A stretch of 64,000 bases of DNA from JAJFUE01 sp039683515 (GCA_039683515.1 JBDKRG010000036.1:1-64000); one strand, 5' to 3'. Shown: positions 7,658 through 16,162, numbered from the stretch's first letter. Notes: a model not told the origin generated them from the letters alone. Numbers and translations: made by a program.

Positions 7658-8256
7658 TGCTTTAAAATCCAATCGACCGCTTCGCCGATGTTTTCGACGA
7701 TGACCGTCGGCTGGACCTTCCACTCGTCGCGCTTGAACTGGATCTCGCCGAGGCCGTAGCCGGTCTTGACCATGACGCCGGGGATCCCGGCGTTGCGGGC
7801 GAACTCGATGTCGCCCGGCTTGTCGCCGATCATCCACGCGCGGGCCATGTCGATCGGGAAATCGGAACAGGCCTTGCGGATCATGCCGATGCCCGGCTTG
7901 CGCATCTGGTCGGGGTCGTCGCGGTATCTGGGGTCGGCGGCGGTCTTGTGGAACGGGGCGTAGTAGAGCGCGTCGACGCGGGCGCCACCCTCGGCGAGCA
8001 GCTCGTGCATGCGCTGGTGGATGAGGGCCAGGACGTCCTCGGTGAAGATCCCGCGCGCCACGCCGGACTGGTTGGTCATGACGATGGCGAGCATGCCGGC
8101 CTGGTTGATGCGCCGGATCGCCTCGGCCGCCCCCGGCAGGAGTTCGAGCCGGTCGGGGTGGTTGCAGTAGCCGACGTCGACCGTGATCACGCCGTCGCGA
8201 TCGATGAACACGCACGGCTTGAGGCCGTTCGACGGTGAGTCCGGGCGGTTGCTCAT
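7654..8256 (-). CDS. gmhB: D-glycero-D-manno-heptose 1,7-bisphosphate 7-phosphatase (GmhB-like)
   Basis: A 200-residue HAD-IIIA phosphatase. The nucleophile motif 'FIDRDGV' gives Asp19 and Asp21, followed by 'MTNQSGVARG' and 'MIGDKPGDIEFARNAG', all typical of GmhB/HisB-N. It removes the C7 phosphate in ADP-heptose biosynthesis. The zinc-binding loop of classical GmhB (CPxH...CxC) is replaced by 'APFHKTAADPRYRDDPDQM', with no cysteines, so this protein should fold without structural zinc. The start at 8256 has an AGG-containing upstream region; the longer frame begins in a repeat. It is the first gene of the operon with the small AT-rich gene and hldC. Confidence 0.88.
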   Translation of the reverse strand: MSNRPDSPSNGLKPCVFIDRDGVITVDVGYCNHPDRLELLPGAAEAIRRINQAGMLAIVMTNQSGVARGIFTEDVLALIHQRMHELLAEGGARVDALYYAPFHKTAADPRYRDDPDQMRKPGIGMIRKACSDFPIDMARAWMIGDKPGDIEFARNAGIPGVMVKTGYGLGEIQFKRDEWKVQPTVIVENIGEAVDWILKQ

Positions 8257-8339
8257 GGCTGAACCTGTTTGGATCGATTTTCGGTTACGATTACGACGCA
8301 CGAGCACGAAGACTCCGACAGCTGCTCGTGGGTTTTAAT

Positions 8340-8609
8340 GGTCGTGCACCCGCCTCCGAATGTGGGACAACCGAGCTCACGGGGCCAGCAAGCTCCCCGC
8401 AGGCGACCCCCACGCACAAGAACCGCACCTCTTAGGGCTGCTACCGCCAGGTCCTGACCCGGTTCGAAGCCGTTCCTTGCATGGGGACCCGCGGATCAAC
8501 GCCGCACGGACCCATTCGACCGACCATCCCCACCCTCGGGCGGGAATTCAGCCCTGCTGAAGCGGATTGCAGGTGACAGGGCACCGCTGGCTCCCCACCT
8601 AGCACGACC
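8340..8609 (-). ncRNA. ffs: Signal recognition particle RNA, large form with Alu domain
   Basis: The minus strand carries the conserved domain IV loop: GTCAGG, then CC-UGGC-GG, then TAGCAGC (8434-8457 region). The 5' side reads GGTCGTGCTAGGTGGGGAG... with the 'GGTGCCCTGT...CAATCCGC' Alu-type segment of large bacterial SRP RNAs. The 5' end GGTCGTGC (8602-8609) and the 3' end GCACGACC (8340-8347) pair perfectly, which sets the roughly 270-nt boundaries. The RNA binds Ffh and targets nascent membrane and secreted proteins. The apical tetraloop is UGGC rather than the usual bacterial GGAA. Confidence 0.93.
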
Positions 8610-8632
8610 GGTTCCATCGTAAAGAAAAGCGA

Positions 8633-8725
8633 TGAGATATGAAAGATGAAAAAAGAATGATGAATGATGAGTGATGAATAAAAAAGAATGATGAATGATG
8701 AGTGATGAGTGATGAATGATGAATT
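8633..8725. repeat. GATGAAT/GATGAGT simple tandem repeat
   Basis: Irregular tandem copies of the heptamers GATGAAT and GATGAGT, interrupted by A-rich runs, lie just upstream of the SRP RNA gene. The same words occur at 14695-14730 between two genes of the paralogue array. AT-rich and noncoding; it may overlap the SRP RNA promoter region. Confidence 0.7.
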
Positions 8726-8818
8726 CTGGAGAGCCGAGTCCTGATGGACGCGGCGAAAAGATGCGGGTTGACGCGCTGCCGAGGGAGACCCTTAATTGAA
8801 GGCAATGGGGGCATTGCC

Positions 8819-8938
8819 ATGGCCAGATTCATCCTGCTTCTCGCCGTCATGCTGATCGCCGCCTGCAATACGGACCGGCTGGTCCAAGGCGACGGCCGCT
8901 GGCTGGTTGTCGAGTGGCAGATGACTTGGTTGAGTTAA
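8819..8938 (+). CDS. Possible tiny lipoprotein
   Basis: A 39-codon frame, MARFILLLAVMLIAAC followed by NTDRLVQGDGRWLVVEWQ, looks like a lipoprotein signal (lipobox IAAC) with a very short mature part. Short lipoproteins of this kind exist, but there is no good ribosome binding site and no homologue I can name. It stands alone in the 8610-9506 gap between the SRP RNA and tRNA-Gln. It may equally be a gene remnant or chance. Confidence 0.3.
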   Translation: MARFILLLAVMLIAACNTDRLVQGDGRWLVVEWQMTWLS

Positions 8939-9059
8939 AGAATAAGTGGGGCGCCGCAGTCGAGTGTCAGCCTTGAAATGACGAGATGTGTTCGCGTGCA
9001 TCAAGTTGGCGGATGCATTGTCGAACCGGTAAACCGGTTCTGCTTTTTCGGCGTCCGGA

Positions 9060-9100
9060 CCGTGGGTTGCCGATTCGAAAACAGAATCGGCAACCCACGG
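9060..9100. repeat. Perfect 16-bp inverted repeat
   Basis: Arms at 9060-9075 and 9085-9100 (CCGTGGGTTGCCGATT and its complement) have a nine-base loop. It is flanked by two more small palindromes, GAACCGGT...ACCGGTTC near 9023 and GAACCGC...GCGGTTC near 9111. Between 9222 and 9450 follow a copy of the segment at 5051-5090 and three GCTGAAG(C/C)-type palindromes. No gene is visible in this spacer besides the doubtful tiny lipoprotein. Confidence 0.75.
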
Positions 9101-9506
9101 CTTTGAAAGTCGAACCGCTGACGCGGTTCAAATGCAACCCGACATCATGAGCCTGACAGATTAGTAGTCTGACCAGTTGCTTGTGATGGATTCGAGAAAG
9201 GACCTAAAGGGCCCAAAGGACCAAAGGGAAAAGAGATGAAACCCATCATCTTGATGTGGTCGCCCTGCCAGGCGCTGTACGATAAATCAAAATGGCTGAA
9301 GCCGGGATCGAGAAGCCGCGCTGAAGCGCGCTGAAATATCAAAAACTGCCAACAAAATCCCACCGGCTGAAGCCGGGGGCAAGGAAGAGCGCGCTGAAGC
9401 GCGCTGACTTTTTGCGTTAATCGGACAAAGCCTGGTAGCTCGGGCGCGGGCGAGGGGACCGAAATCCGAAATCCGAAATCCCAAATCCGAAATCCGAAAT
9501 AAAAAA

Positions 9507-9581
9507 TGGCTGGGGGTGAAGGATTCGAACCTTCGGATGCCGGAGCCAAAGTCCGGTGCCTTACCACTTGGCTAACCCCCA
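9507..9581 (-). tRNA. tRNA-Gln (anticodon TTG)
   Basis: On the minus strand the 7-bp acceptor stem TGGGGGT/ACCCCCA, discriminator G and encoded CCA are all present. The anticodon arm is CCGGA-CTTTGGC-TCCGG with anticodon TTG, and the T arm contains GGTTCGAATCC. Length is 75 bases including CCA. It is preceded (in plus coordinates) by a tract of AATCCGA heptamers at 9461-9500. Confidence 0.96.
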
Positions 9582-9821
9582 GCACGAACGAACCGGCTTA
9601 TGATACCGATGGATGATTCGCGTGTCAAACGCATGTGAGTCAGTTCCTTGGTATGGGGTTCGGATTCCCGCAAATGCAATCATCCTCGTCACCGTATCCG
9701 CAATCCGGGTGATCCGCGCATATTCGCGCGGCAAACCGAGGCGAAAAATATTTTGGAATAATGTGTCATGACCGAAATAAAAATTGACTTCTGGGCTTGT
9801 CGTGTCGTATTTCATTGATCG

Positions 9822-10184
9822 ATGGATCCCGCTCGCAAAAGCCCTGACTGCCCCTATTGCGGCTCCCCCATGCGCACGGCCGTCATGGTTTGCGACCGCT
9901 GCGACGTCGAGATCCGCGGCAAGTTCCGCCAGAGCCAGTTTTCGCGACTGCCGGACGAGGATCAGGAATTCCTCGAGCGCTACCTGCTGGCCGAATTCAG
10001 CATCAAGGCGCTGGCCGAGGAGTCGGGGCTCGGTTACGTCGCGATCCGCAACCGGCTCGACCACCTGATCGAATCGTACCGCAAGCTTCAGGCGAATGAA
10101 GACGCCAAGCGCGCGATCCTGGAGCGGCTCTCCCGCGGCGAGATCACCCCCGACGCCGCCGCCAAGGCCATCGAAAGGCTGTAA
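9822..10184 (+). CDS. DUF2089-family zinc-ribbon/HTH regulator
   Basis: A 120-residue protein. The N-terminal zinc ribbon has CPYC at residues 10-13 and CDRC at 24-27. A 'FLERYLLAEFSIKALAEESGLGYVAIRNRLDHLI' helix-turn-helix region matches the DUF2089 family of predicted DNA-binding regulators. The C-terminal 'AILERLSRGEITPDAAAKAIERL' is a short SHOCT-like helical motif. The two following genes encode membrane proteins whose N-termini carry similar motifs. It starts the plus-strand operon and ends one base before the next start codon. It probably regulates its own operon, perhaps with the membrane partners sequestering it; that is inference. Confidence 0.88.
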   Translation: MDPARKSPDCPYCGSPMRTAVMVCDRCDVEIRGKFRQSQFSRLPDEDQEFLERYLLAEFSIKALAEESGLGYVAIRNRLDHLIESYRKLQANEDAKRAILERLSRGEITPDAAAKAIERL

Positions 10185-10185
10185 G

Positions 10186-10629
10186 ATGGACCGATCGGAC
10201 GCCGATTCTCAGGCGATGCTCGACCAGCTCCGGCGCAACGGCCAACTGACCGACGCCGAATACGAGCGGCTGTCCACCGCGCTCGTCAACCCGCCGCCCG
10301 CCGCCCGGGTCGAGGCCGCACCGGTTTCATCCGACATCCCGTGGCAGGTGTGGGTCGCGATCGGGATCGATTGCCTGGGCGCCCTGATGGCGCTCCGGCT
10401 CCTTGACAAAAGACCCGGCTTCGCCCTGAGCGTCATTGTCCTCGATCTGCTGCTGGCCGTGGGTTTGTACTTCCGCAACAAGTGGGCATATGGCGCCACG
10501 ATTCTGGTTTGTTTCCTATCGATCATGGGCAGCGGAAGGCATGCGTTCGGCGCGCTGATCAATTTTGCGATCGGGATCATGATGCTGAAAGTCTATTACT
10601 GGTTCTTCCCCGAGCAGCCCCGTGCCTAG
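10186..10629 (+). CDS. Small membrane protein with SHOCT-like N-terminus (paralogue 1)
   Basis: A 147-residue protein. Residues about 9-35 ('AMLDQLRRNGQLTDAEYERL') form a SHOCT-like helical pair. After a short linker comes 'PWQVWVAIGID' and four hydrophobic segments. The start ATG lies one base after the stop of the DUF2089 gene, and the 3' end runs to the ribosome site of the next gene. It is clearly related to the next protein: same N-terminal motif, same PWQVWV entry into the membrane part, and similar length. No known function; membrane partner of the regulator is the best guess. Confidence 0.8.
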   Translation: MDRSDADSQAMLDQLRRNGQLTDAEYERLSTALVNPPPAARVEAAPVSSDIPWQVWVAIGIDCLGALMALRLLDKRPGFALSVIVLDLLLAVGLYFRNKWAYGATILVCFLSIMGSGRHAFGALINFAIGIMMLKVYYWFFPEQPRA

Positions 10630-10642
10630 GAGGATCGCCGAG

Positions 10643-11110
10643 ATGGAAGAGATGGGAATCTCCTCGCAGGAAATGCTCGACCGCCTGTTGCGCGAAGGCA
10701 AGGTCACCGATGACGAGTATCTGCGTCTTTCCAGGGCGCTGAACCGGCCCGGTTCCCTGCTGCGGAAACTGAAATTGCCCCCGTATTTGTCGGGGTTCAC
10801 GGTGACCATGCCATGGCAGGTCTGGGTCGGGATCGTGAATTGCGCGCTGTGCAGCTTCGGCGCGCTGATCCTGTTGCCGAAGATGCCGGCGACGAGCATC
10901 GGGTGCATTCTGCTCAACGCGTTCTTTGCCTACGGGCTGTATCGCAGGATCAGATGGATTTACACGATCGCGGTGTTTGTCTTCATTTGCAGCATCATCG
11001 TCATATTCAAGAATCCATTTGGGGCGGTGATCGGTTTCGTGGTCGGGATGATCCTGCTGACGGCGCGTCGGCATTTTTCCCGCCCACAATCCGCCCAAAC
11101 GCAGGGATGA
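10643..11110 (+). CDS. Small membrane protein with SHOCT-like N-terminus (paralogue 2)
   Basis: A 155-residue protein starting MEEMGISSQEML. The 'EMLDRLLREGKVTDDEYLRLSRAL' motif mirrors that of the preceding protein, followed by 'MPWQVWVGIVN' and four hydrophobic segments. The start is chosen because AGGAGG lies at 10628-10633, nine bases upstream; a GTG at 10622 overlaps the previous gene and lacks such a site. Third and last gene of the DUF2089 operon. The spacer to the convergent acetyltransferase (11111-11259) shows only GC-rich hairpin sequence. Confidence 0.8.
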   Translation: MEEMGISSQEMLDRLLREGKVTDDEYLRLSRALNRPGSLLRKLKLPPYLSGFTVTMPWQVWVGIVNCALCSFGALILLPKMPATSIGCILLNAFFAYGLYRRIRWIYTIAVFVFICSIIVIFKNPFGAVIGFVVGMILLTARRHFSRPQSAQTQG

Positions 11111-11259
11111 GCCGCCCGGGGGAAAGGTGGAATCGCGCCCCGAATCGGGCGCCTCTCCGGGGCGCGTGGTCGATGGCATCCTGACCCCCCGGCGGCGCTA
11201 CGCTTCGCCGGGGGCTACTCGCGCCGGCCCCGCTGGGGCCGGAACTCCGAGCCGAAATT

Positions 11260-11769
11260 TCACGCCAGCTTCTTGGAGAGGATCACGCTGCGGTAGGTCT
11301 TGCCGGGCCACTGCGTAATGTCGACGGGCTTGTAGCCGCGGCGATCGTACCAGGCGATGAGTTCAGCCGCGGGTTCGGCCGTGTCGAGCGCCAGCTCGGG
11401 GATCTTGAGCTCGGCCGCGCGCCGCTCGACGAACTCGACCAGCCGCGATCCGATCCCGTGCTTTTGATAGTCGGGGTCGACGGCGAACTGGGCGAAGTAG
11501 GCGACGCCGGGTTTTTCGAAGTAGGGAATCCCGTAGGTGAGCACGCCGGGCGCGCGCAGGATGATCGTCCCGACGATGCGGTGGTTCAGCTCGGCCACGT
11601 AGGGCTCGCCGATCGCGATGCGCCGGCGCGTCTCGTCGGCGTCCTGATCCGCCGCCGTGAAATTCATGCCCGCCGCCGCGTGCGCCGCGTAGGCCCGGTG
11701 CAGCAGCTCGGTGAGTTCTTCCATCGAGTCATTGGCGTTGATCAGCCGGATGAGGATGTCGTTTTTCAT
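11260..11769 (-). CDS. GNAT-family N-acetyltransferase
   Basis: A 169-residue single-domain acetyltransferase. The acetyl-CoA binding strand-loop-helix is 'YFAQFAVDPDYQKHGIGSRLVEFVE', with the Q/R-x-x-G-x-G/A pyrophosphate loop seen as QKHGIGS. The C-terminal 'WYDRRGYKPVD' is the usual end of the fold. Substrate cannot be deduced. The ATG overlaps the stop of the upstream amidohydrolase by four bases, so the two are coupled. Confidence 0.88.
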   Translation of the reverse strand: MKNDILIRLINANDSMEELTELLHRAYAAHAAAGMNFTAADQDADETRRRIAIGEPYVAELNHRIVGTIILRAPGVLTYGIPYFEKPGVAYFAQFAVDPDYQKHGIGSRLVEFVERRAAELKIPELALDTAEPAAELIAWYDRRGYKPVDITQWPGKTYRSVILSKKLA

Positions 11770-12566
11770 GCGCCGTCTCGCGTCATGAGCCGTTGGGCGT
11801 TGGCCGAGAAGATCGCTTTTTCGATTTCCGCGCCGAGGCCGAGCGACCGGACCGCCGCCAGCGAGTCCTTCTGGCTCGCCCACGGCCAGTCGGTGGCGAA
11901 CAGGACGCGCTCGGGGCCGTGGGCCAGGACCATCGCGCGCGTTTTCTCCAAGCCCAGGAACGGGATCGTCGTCGCCAGGTCGAGGTATACGCTGCGGCCG
12001 ACGAGTTCCTTTTCGACCATCTCCCAGTCGATCCAGCCGCCCAGGTGCGCGGCGATCACTTTGAGGCGAGGGAAGCGCCCGGCGACGCGCGCGATGCGCT
12101 CGCAGGCGGCGCGGCGAATCCTCGGGAACGCCGGGTCGAACCCCGCGTGGAACAGGATGACGAGGCCGAGCTCCTCGGCGGCGGCATAGACCGGGTCCAT
12201 GCGCGCCTCGTCGATGTCGAACTCCTGATAGTAGGGGTGGAACTTCATCCCGATGATGCCGCGCGCGTGGATCTGCCTGACGTGGGCGTCGGCGTCGGGG
12301 TCGTCCGGGTGGACCGAGGCCAGCGGGACGATCCGCTCGGAGGCGATGGCGCACGACCAGTTGAGGATCGACTGGAACTGGTCCGGGCGCGTCGCGATCG
12401 AGCAGACCCACGACTGCGCGATGCCGGCCTCGTCCATCGACGCCGTCAGCCCGCCGAGCGTCCCGTCGCGCGGGATGGGCAGGCGCGAGGCCTCGGCCAG
12501 CGCCGTGATCGCCCGCTCGGCGAGGCCGTCGGGGAACGCGTGGGTGTGTGTGTCGACGATATTCAT
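11766..12566 (-). CDS. Amidohydrolase-2 family metal-dependent hydrolase
   Basis: A 266-residue TIM-barrel hydrolase. Metal ligands of the amidohydrolase_2 family are visible in order: 'VDTHTHAF' at the N-terminus, 'GMKFHPYYQ' with a central His, 'ILFHAGFDP', 'VIAAHLGG' and 'FATDWPW' with the late Asp. Relatives are decarboxylases or hydrolases of cyclic and aromatic acids; the substrate here is open. It begins a two-gene operon with the acetyltransferase. The 12567-13331 spacer downstream of the next operon holds only repeats. Confidence 0.85.
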   Translation of the reverse strand: MNIVDTHTHAFPDGLAERAITALAEASRLPIPRDGTLGGLTASMDEAGIAQSWVCSIATRPDQFQSILNWSCAIASERIVPLASVHPDDPDADAHVRQIHARGIIGMKFHPYYQEFDIDEARMDPVYAAAEELGLVILFHAGFDPAFPRIRRAACERIARVAGRFPRLKVIAAHLGGWIDWEMVEKELVGRSVYLDLATTIPFLGLEKTRAMVLAHGPERVLFATDWPWASQKDSLAAVRSLGLGAEIEKAIFSANAQRLMTRDGA

Positions 12567-12613
12567 GGCCCCGACAGATTAGTCGAGGGAGTGAGAAGAA
12601 TCAATGGGGGTCA

Positions 12614-12638
12614 GTAGGTCGCTTCGGCTCGAAGCGAC
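12614..12638 (+). repeat. GTAG-headed palindrome
   Basis: GTAG followed by GTCGCTTCGGCTCGAAGCGAC, almost the same stem as the copy at the end of gmhB (7633-7657) but on the other strand. This one is not next to a stop codon. Confidence 0.65.
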
Positions 12639-12856
12639 ATTCTCACGTTGGGTGTCCGTATGTTTTAGAGCGCTTATTGAAAGTTTTGTCCGCCTCGTGC
12701 TCGTAATCCTAACCAGGCATAGCCAGAACCAAATTCATGCGGCTCGGGATGTCACCCCGAAGGGGTGACGATAGTTCGGCAGCCCAGTGTGGAGCGAGGC
12801 TGTTGCGAGCGCAACCCTGGGATCACCGCCGCCATTTCAACCGAGCCCTGAAAGGG

Positions 12857-13060
12857 CGCCATAGTGGGATGTTCAACGATCTCGCCCCTTCAGGGCTCGG
12901 ATCGAAAATGCATGCCCAACCCAGGGTTTCGCTTCGCTCCACCCTGGGCTCCTGAACTATTCGACCCTTTCAGGGTCCCATCCCAAAACCCCCGCAAGGC
13001 TGGTCGCTTGAAGATTTTGTGCGCGGATTACACACAAATTCGGCCGCTGCAGAGTCATCG
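12857..13060. repeat. Dispersed repeat R1, copy 2
   Basis: Near-identical to 6250-6453. In this copy the left flank (12692-12740, matching 6183-6235) is separated from the core by about 110 extra bases that contain a GTCACCCCGAAGGGGTGAC palindrome. Between 13060 and 13331 lie further palindromes built from GCGCCAACGGCGC and CCTGGGGCTGCGCCCCAGG. No gene is seen in 12567-13331. Confidence 0.85.
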
Positions 13061-13331
13061 AATCAACACATTCTTCGTTGAGAATCGCGACATAACTTCT
13101 TGGAAGCACTCTAAGATTCGTGCTCGGCTCGTAATCAACATCGAGCAGTCACCACTCAGCCAAGTAACCAGTCTATTCATCCCGATCGCGCCAACGGCGC
13201 GTTTCATTGTCTCATGGGCAAATCCGATCATGAGACGCGCCGTTGGCGCTCGAAATATTTTGACCTGAACCTGGGGCTGCGCCCCAGGCTGATATGAATT
13301 GCGCCGTTGGCGCATTTGGATTATTGACGAT

Positions 13332-14702
13332 CTATCGAGTCTTCCTAACCCTGACCCAGATGTCCCCGGCGCTGAGCGTGCCGTTCGTGGGGTCGTATCT
13401 CACCGAGGCGCGCTGGTCGGTCCGGTCGGGGCCCACGCTGTAGATCGTGATTTCGTCGTCCGCCTGAACGGTCTTGAGCGGCTCGTTGGCGAACGGGTCC
13501 GTGGCGGTGGTTTGATTGCCCAGCACCGCATCCAGTCCGGCGACGCCAAGGTTGACATTCGCCGCGCTCACGTCGGTGCGCGTGAGCGCCTCCTGGTAAT
13601 TGGGAAGCGCGATCCGCTCGAAGTAGGGCATGTTTTTGAAATCGATTTCGGGCAGGTTCCGGTTGGTGTCGATGGCGCTCAGCATGCCGCCGTAAGAGGC
13701 ATCCATGTGGTCGACGAGGCTCGCGGCCCTCGATTTGGCCACGACCGCCTGCCACGTCCCCCATGCGACTTTAAGCGTGGTCTGGCCCGGCCGCTCGTAG
13801 AAATGATCGAGCAGCCCCTTTTTGAGCGCCGGGACCGGCTCTTTCAGGTTCAGCACGAGGTCCGTGTGGTATTGGATCAGGTTGGCGAGCGAGCCGCTCA
13901 GCAGCCGGACCGTTTCGTCGCGTTTGAAAGCGTAGTCGCGTTCCAGGTAGCGGCGGAAGTCGGCCGCCCCGACGGCGCTTTCGCCGAATCGCGCGCGCAG
14001 CAGCTTCGCGAACTCGGGCGTCATCGATGGGTCGTGCAGCCAGTCGGCCAGCTCGAGGCTCGAGTGCGCCTGCATGGCGATGGCGACCAGTTCGCCGAGC
14101 AAGGTCGGCTCGGAAACCGACTTCGCCAGGGGGTTGATTGCGAGCAACGCCTCGGCGGCGCCCGTGAAGTCGCCCGCATCGCGCCGCCGGCGGCCTTCGG
14201 CCGAAAGAATGCGAGAAAACCCCTGAAAGATAATGAATTCCTTCTCCATCAATTTAATCAGGGCCAGATCGCCGGGGGCGAGTTGATCGTGGCTTTCGAT
14301 GGCCGGTTTGGTTTTGGCCAGCCGCATCAGGTCGTCGATCAGCTCGCGGTTCTCGAGCAACCACTTGACCTGATCGGCCGTGAGCGGCTCGCCGGCGCGC
14401 CGCCCGGTTGGGCCATGCTCGAGCCATTCCTTCTCGTTCGTGAATTTCGCCGCCCACTTGGTGTAGATGTCCGCCGCTTCGGCGGAACTCAGGCAATCCT
14501 CGAGTTTGCGGGGCGGTTTCCCCGCCGGTTTCGCATGGGAGCCGGCCGACAATCCGCTCGGCGGCTCGAGCTGGTCCGGCCGCAATTTGTTCGCCGAGAA
14601 GGTAATCTGCAAAACAAGCACAAGCACGGCCGGCGCGCCAACGATCACGCCAAGCAAAACCCAAGGCCACCTGCGCCTGCATTTGTTATTAACATTCATC
14701 AT
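13332..14702 (-). CDS. Membrane-anchored paralogue A of a four-gene array
   Basis: A 456-residue protein with one N-terminal membrane anchor (about residues 12-32) and a large extracytoplasmic part. Signature stretches shared with the next three proteins are 'RPDQLEPPSG' after the anchor, a central 'WLLENRELIDDLMRLA' helix, and a C-terminal 'IYSVGPDRTDQRASVRYDP' followed by TNGT-SAGDIWVRVRK. The tail resembles the C-terminal strand of type II secretion pseudopilin-like proteins (DPF...PL...YSlGPD), but there is no prepilin signal. Last gene of the operon; the spacer to B (17 bases) has GATGAAT repeats. Family unnamed; function unknown. Confidence 0.82.
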   Translation of the reverse strand: MMNVNNKCRRRWPWVLLGVIVGAPAVLVLVLQITFSANKLRPDQLEPPSGLSAGSHAKPAGKPPRKLEDCLSSAEAADIYTKWAAKFTNEKEWLEHGPTGRRAGEPLTADQVKWLLENRELIDDLMRLAKTKPAIESHDQLAPGDLALIKLMEKEFIIFQGFSRILSAEGRRRRDAGDFTGAAEALLAINPLAKSVSEPTLLGELVAIAMQAHSSLELADWLHDPSMTPEFAKLLRARFGESAVGAADFRRYLERDYAFKRDETVRLLSGSLANLIQYHTDLVLNLKEPVPALKKGLLDHFYERPGQTTLKVAWGTWQAVVAKSRAASLVDHMDASYGGMLSAIDTNRNLPEIDFKNMPYFERIALPNYQEALTRTDVSAANVNLGVAGLDAVLGNQTTATDPFANEPLKTVQADDEITIYSVGPDRTDQRASVRYDPTNGTLSAGDIWVRVRKTR

Positions 14703-14719
14703 TCATCAATCATCATTCA

Positions 14720-16114
14720 TCATTTCTTCCGCACCTTGACCCAGATGTCCCCCGCGCTCATGGTTCCGTTCGTGGGGTCGTATCTGATCGCCCCGCGTTG
14801 GTCCTGGAGGTCGGGGCCGAGGCTGTAGATGAGCGTTGATTCTGTTTCCTGAATGGTCTTGAGCGGCTTGGCCGTGAACGGATCGATCCGCTCTTCGCCG
14901 CCGCCCGCGAGCAGATCCAGGCCCCCCAGGTTGAGTTCATGATTCGCGGCGTTCGTCCGGGAGCGGGTGGCCATTTCCAGCGTGTTTGCAAACTGAAAGC
15001 GGCTGTTTGACAATGGGGTGTTGTTGTCGATCGCGTTGAACATGGCTTGATAATCATTGTCCATTTGATCGACGAGCCGGCTCCCCGACGCCTTCTTGAA
15101 CACGGATTCGCCTGTTCCGCCCAGCAGAAAGCCTGTCGTCCTGAGCGGAAATTCCCTGAACCGGTCGTAGATGACAGGGACTGGGATCTCGCCGGGTTCC
15201 TCGTTGTTTCCGAGTTTCTTATAGAATTCCTGATACATATCCATGTGGATCCGGTAACGAGTCCTATACCCAATCAGATCGAGGAGCGAGCCGTCCAACT
15301 CGCGCACGAGATCTTCACGGGCCGATTCATACCGGTATTCCATCACTCGGCGGAACTGGGCCGGGCCGATTTCCGACGCCTCGAGTTGCTTTCGAATCCG
15401 GGCGCCGGCGTCGGCCGGGATCGACCCATTCGCGAGCCACCACGACAGTTCCCTGTTTCCGATCGATTGCATTGCGATCGAGACGAGGTAATGCATTTCG
15501 TCCGGCTCGCGATACGACTGCGCCAGCGGGTGAACGGCCATGAGCGCCTCGACGGCGCCGTTCACATCGCCTTCGGCCATGCGGCGGTGGCTCTCGGCGC
15601 TAACAATCCGGCAAAGCCCCTGAAAACCCATCACCATTTTGATGGATGGATACGTCAGGTATTGGAAATCCTTCCTGTCGCGCTCGAGCGCCTCTTCGCA
15701 GGTCATCATCGGCAGCCCGCCCAGATTGGCAAGGCGGATGGCGTCGGCGATCAGTTCCTGGTTGTCGAGCAGCCAGCGTTTCTGTTCCTCCGTCATCGGT
15801 TGATCCGGGCGCCACAGGGTAATCTTTTCCTGCCATTTGCTGTCGGCCAGCTTGGGTGCCCACTTATCCCAGATCGCGGTCGCATCTTTGGCGTTGCTCG
15901 AGACGAGAGTGGCGGATGTCTTCGTATCCGTGGCCGAACTTGGGCTTGCATCAAGAGCGATGTGTTTCAGCATCCCCGCCGGCGGCTTGATCTGCCCGGG
16001 CCGAAGGGCATTGACCCGGAACGCAATCGACAGCGCGATCGCGATCAGCGCCGGGATCACGATGAAAACCCCGAACATAACCCACATCCACTTGCGCTGC
16101 CTGCTTTTCGCCAT
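14720..16114 (-). CDS. Membrane-anchored paralogue B of a four-gene array
   Basis: 464 residues, with the same plan as A: basic N-terminus, membrane anchor at about 10-30, 'RPGQIKPPAGM', a helical middle with 'WLLDNQELIADAIRLA', and 'DPFTAKPLKTI' leading into 'LIYSLGPDLQDQRG' and SAGDIWVKVRKK. The start is preceded by AAGGAAG on the minus strand. The middle differs from A, C and D much more than the tail does, suggesting diversification of a scaffold. No catalytic motif is evident; probably a structural or binding protein facing the periplasm. Confidence 0.82.
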   Translation of the reverse strand: MAKSRQRKWMWVMFGVFIVIPALIAIALSIAFRVNALRPGQIKPPAGMLKHIALDASPSSATDTKTSATLVSSNAKDATAIWDKWAPKLADSKWQEKITLWRPDQPMTEEQKRWLLDNQELIADAIRLANLGGLPMMTCEEALERDRKDFQYLTYPSIKMVMGFQGLCRIVSAESHRRMAEGDVNGAVEALMAVHPLAQSYREPDEMHYLVSIAMQSIGNRELSWWLANGSIPADAGARIRKQLEASEIGPAQFRRVMEYRYESAREDLVRELDGSLLDLIGYRTRYRIHMDMYQEFYKKLGNNEEPGEIPVPVIYDRFREFPLRTTGFLLGGTGESVFKKASGSRLVDQMDNDYQAMFNAIDNNTPLSNSRFQFANTLEMATRSRTNAANHELNLGGLDLLAGGGEERIDPFTAKPLKTIQETESTLIYSLGPDLQDQRGAIRYDPTNGTMSAGDIWVKVRKK

Positions 16115-16162
16115 GAGGCACTTCCTTCAAAGATTATTATCGAACGCTTGCATCATACCCGA

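Noticed and set aside
8633..8725. Short CRISPR-like or coding array at the GATGAAT repeats
   Set aside because: Units are seven bases and irregular with no unique spacers; the small frames within are shadows.
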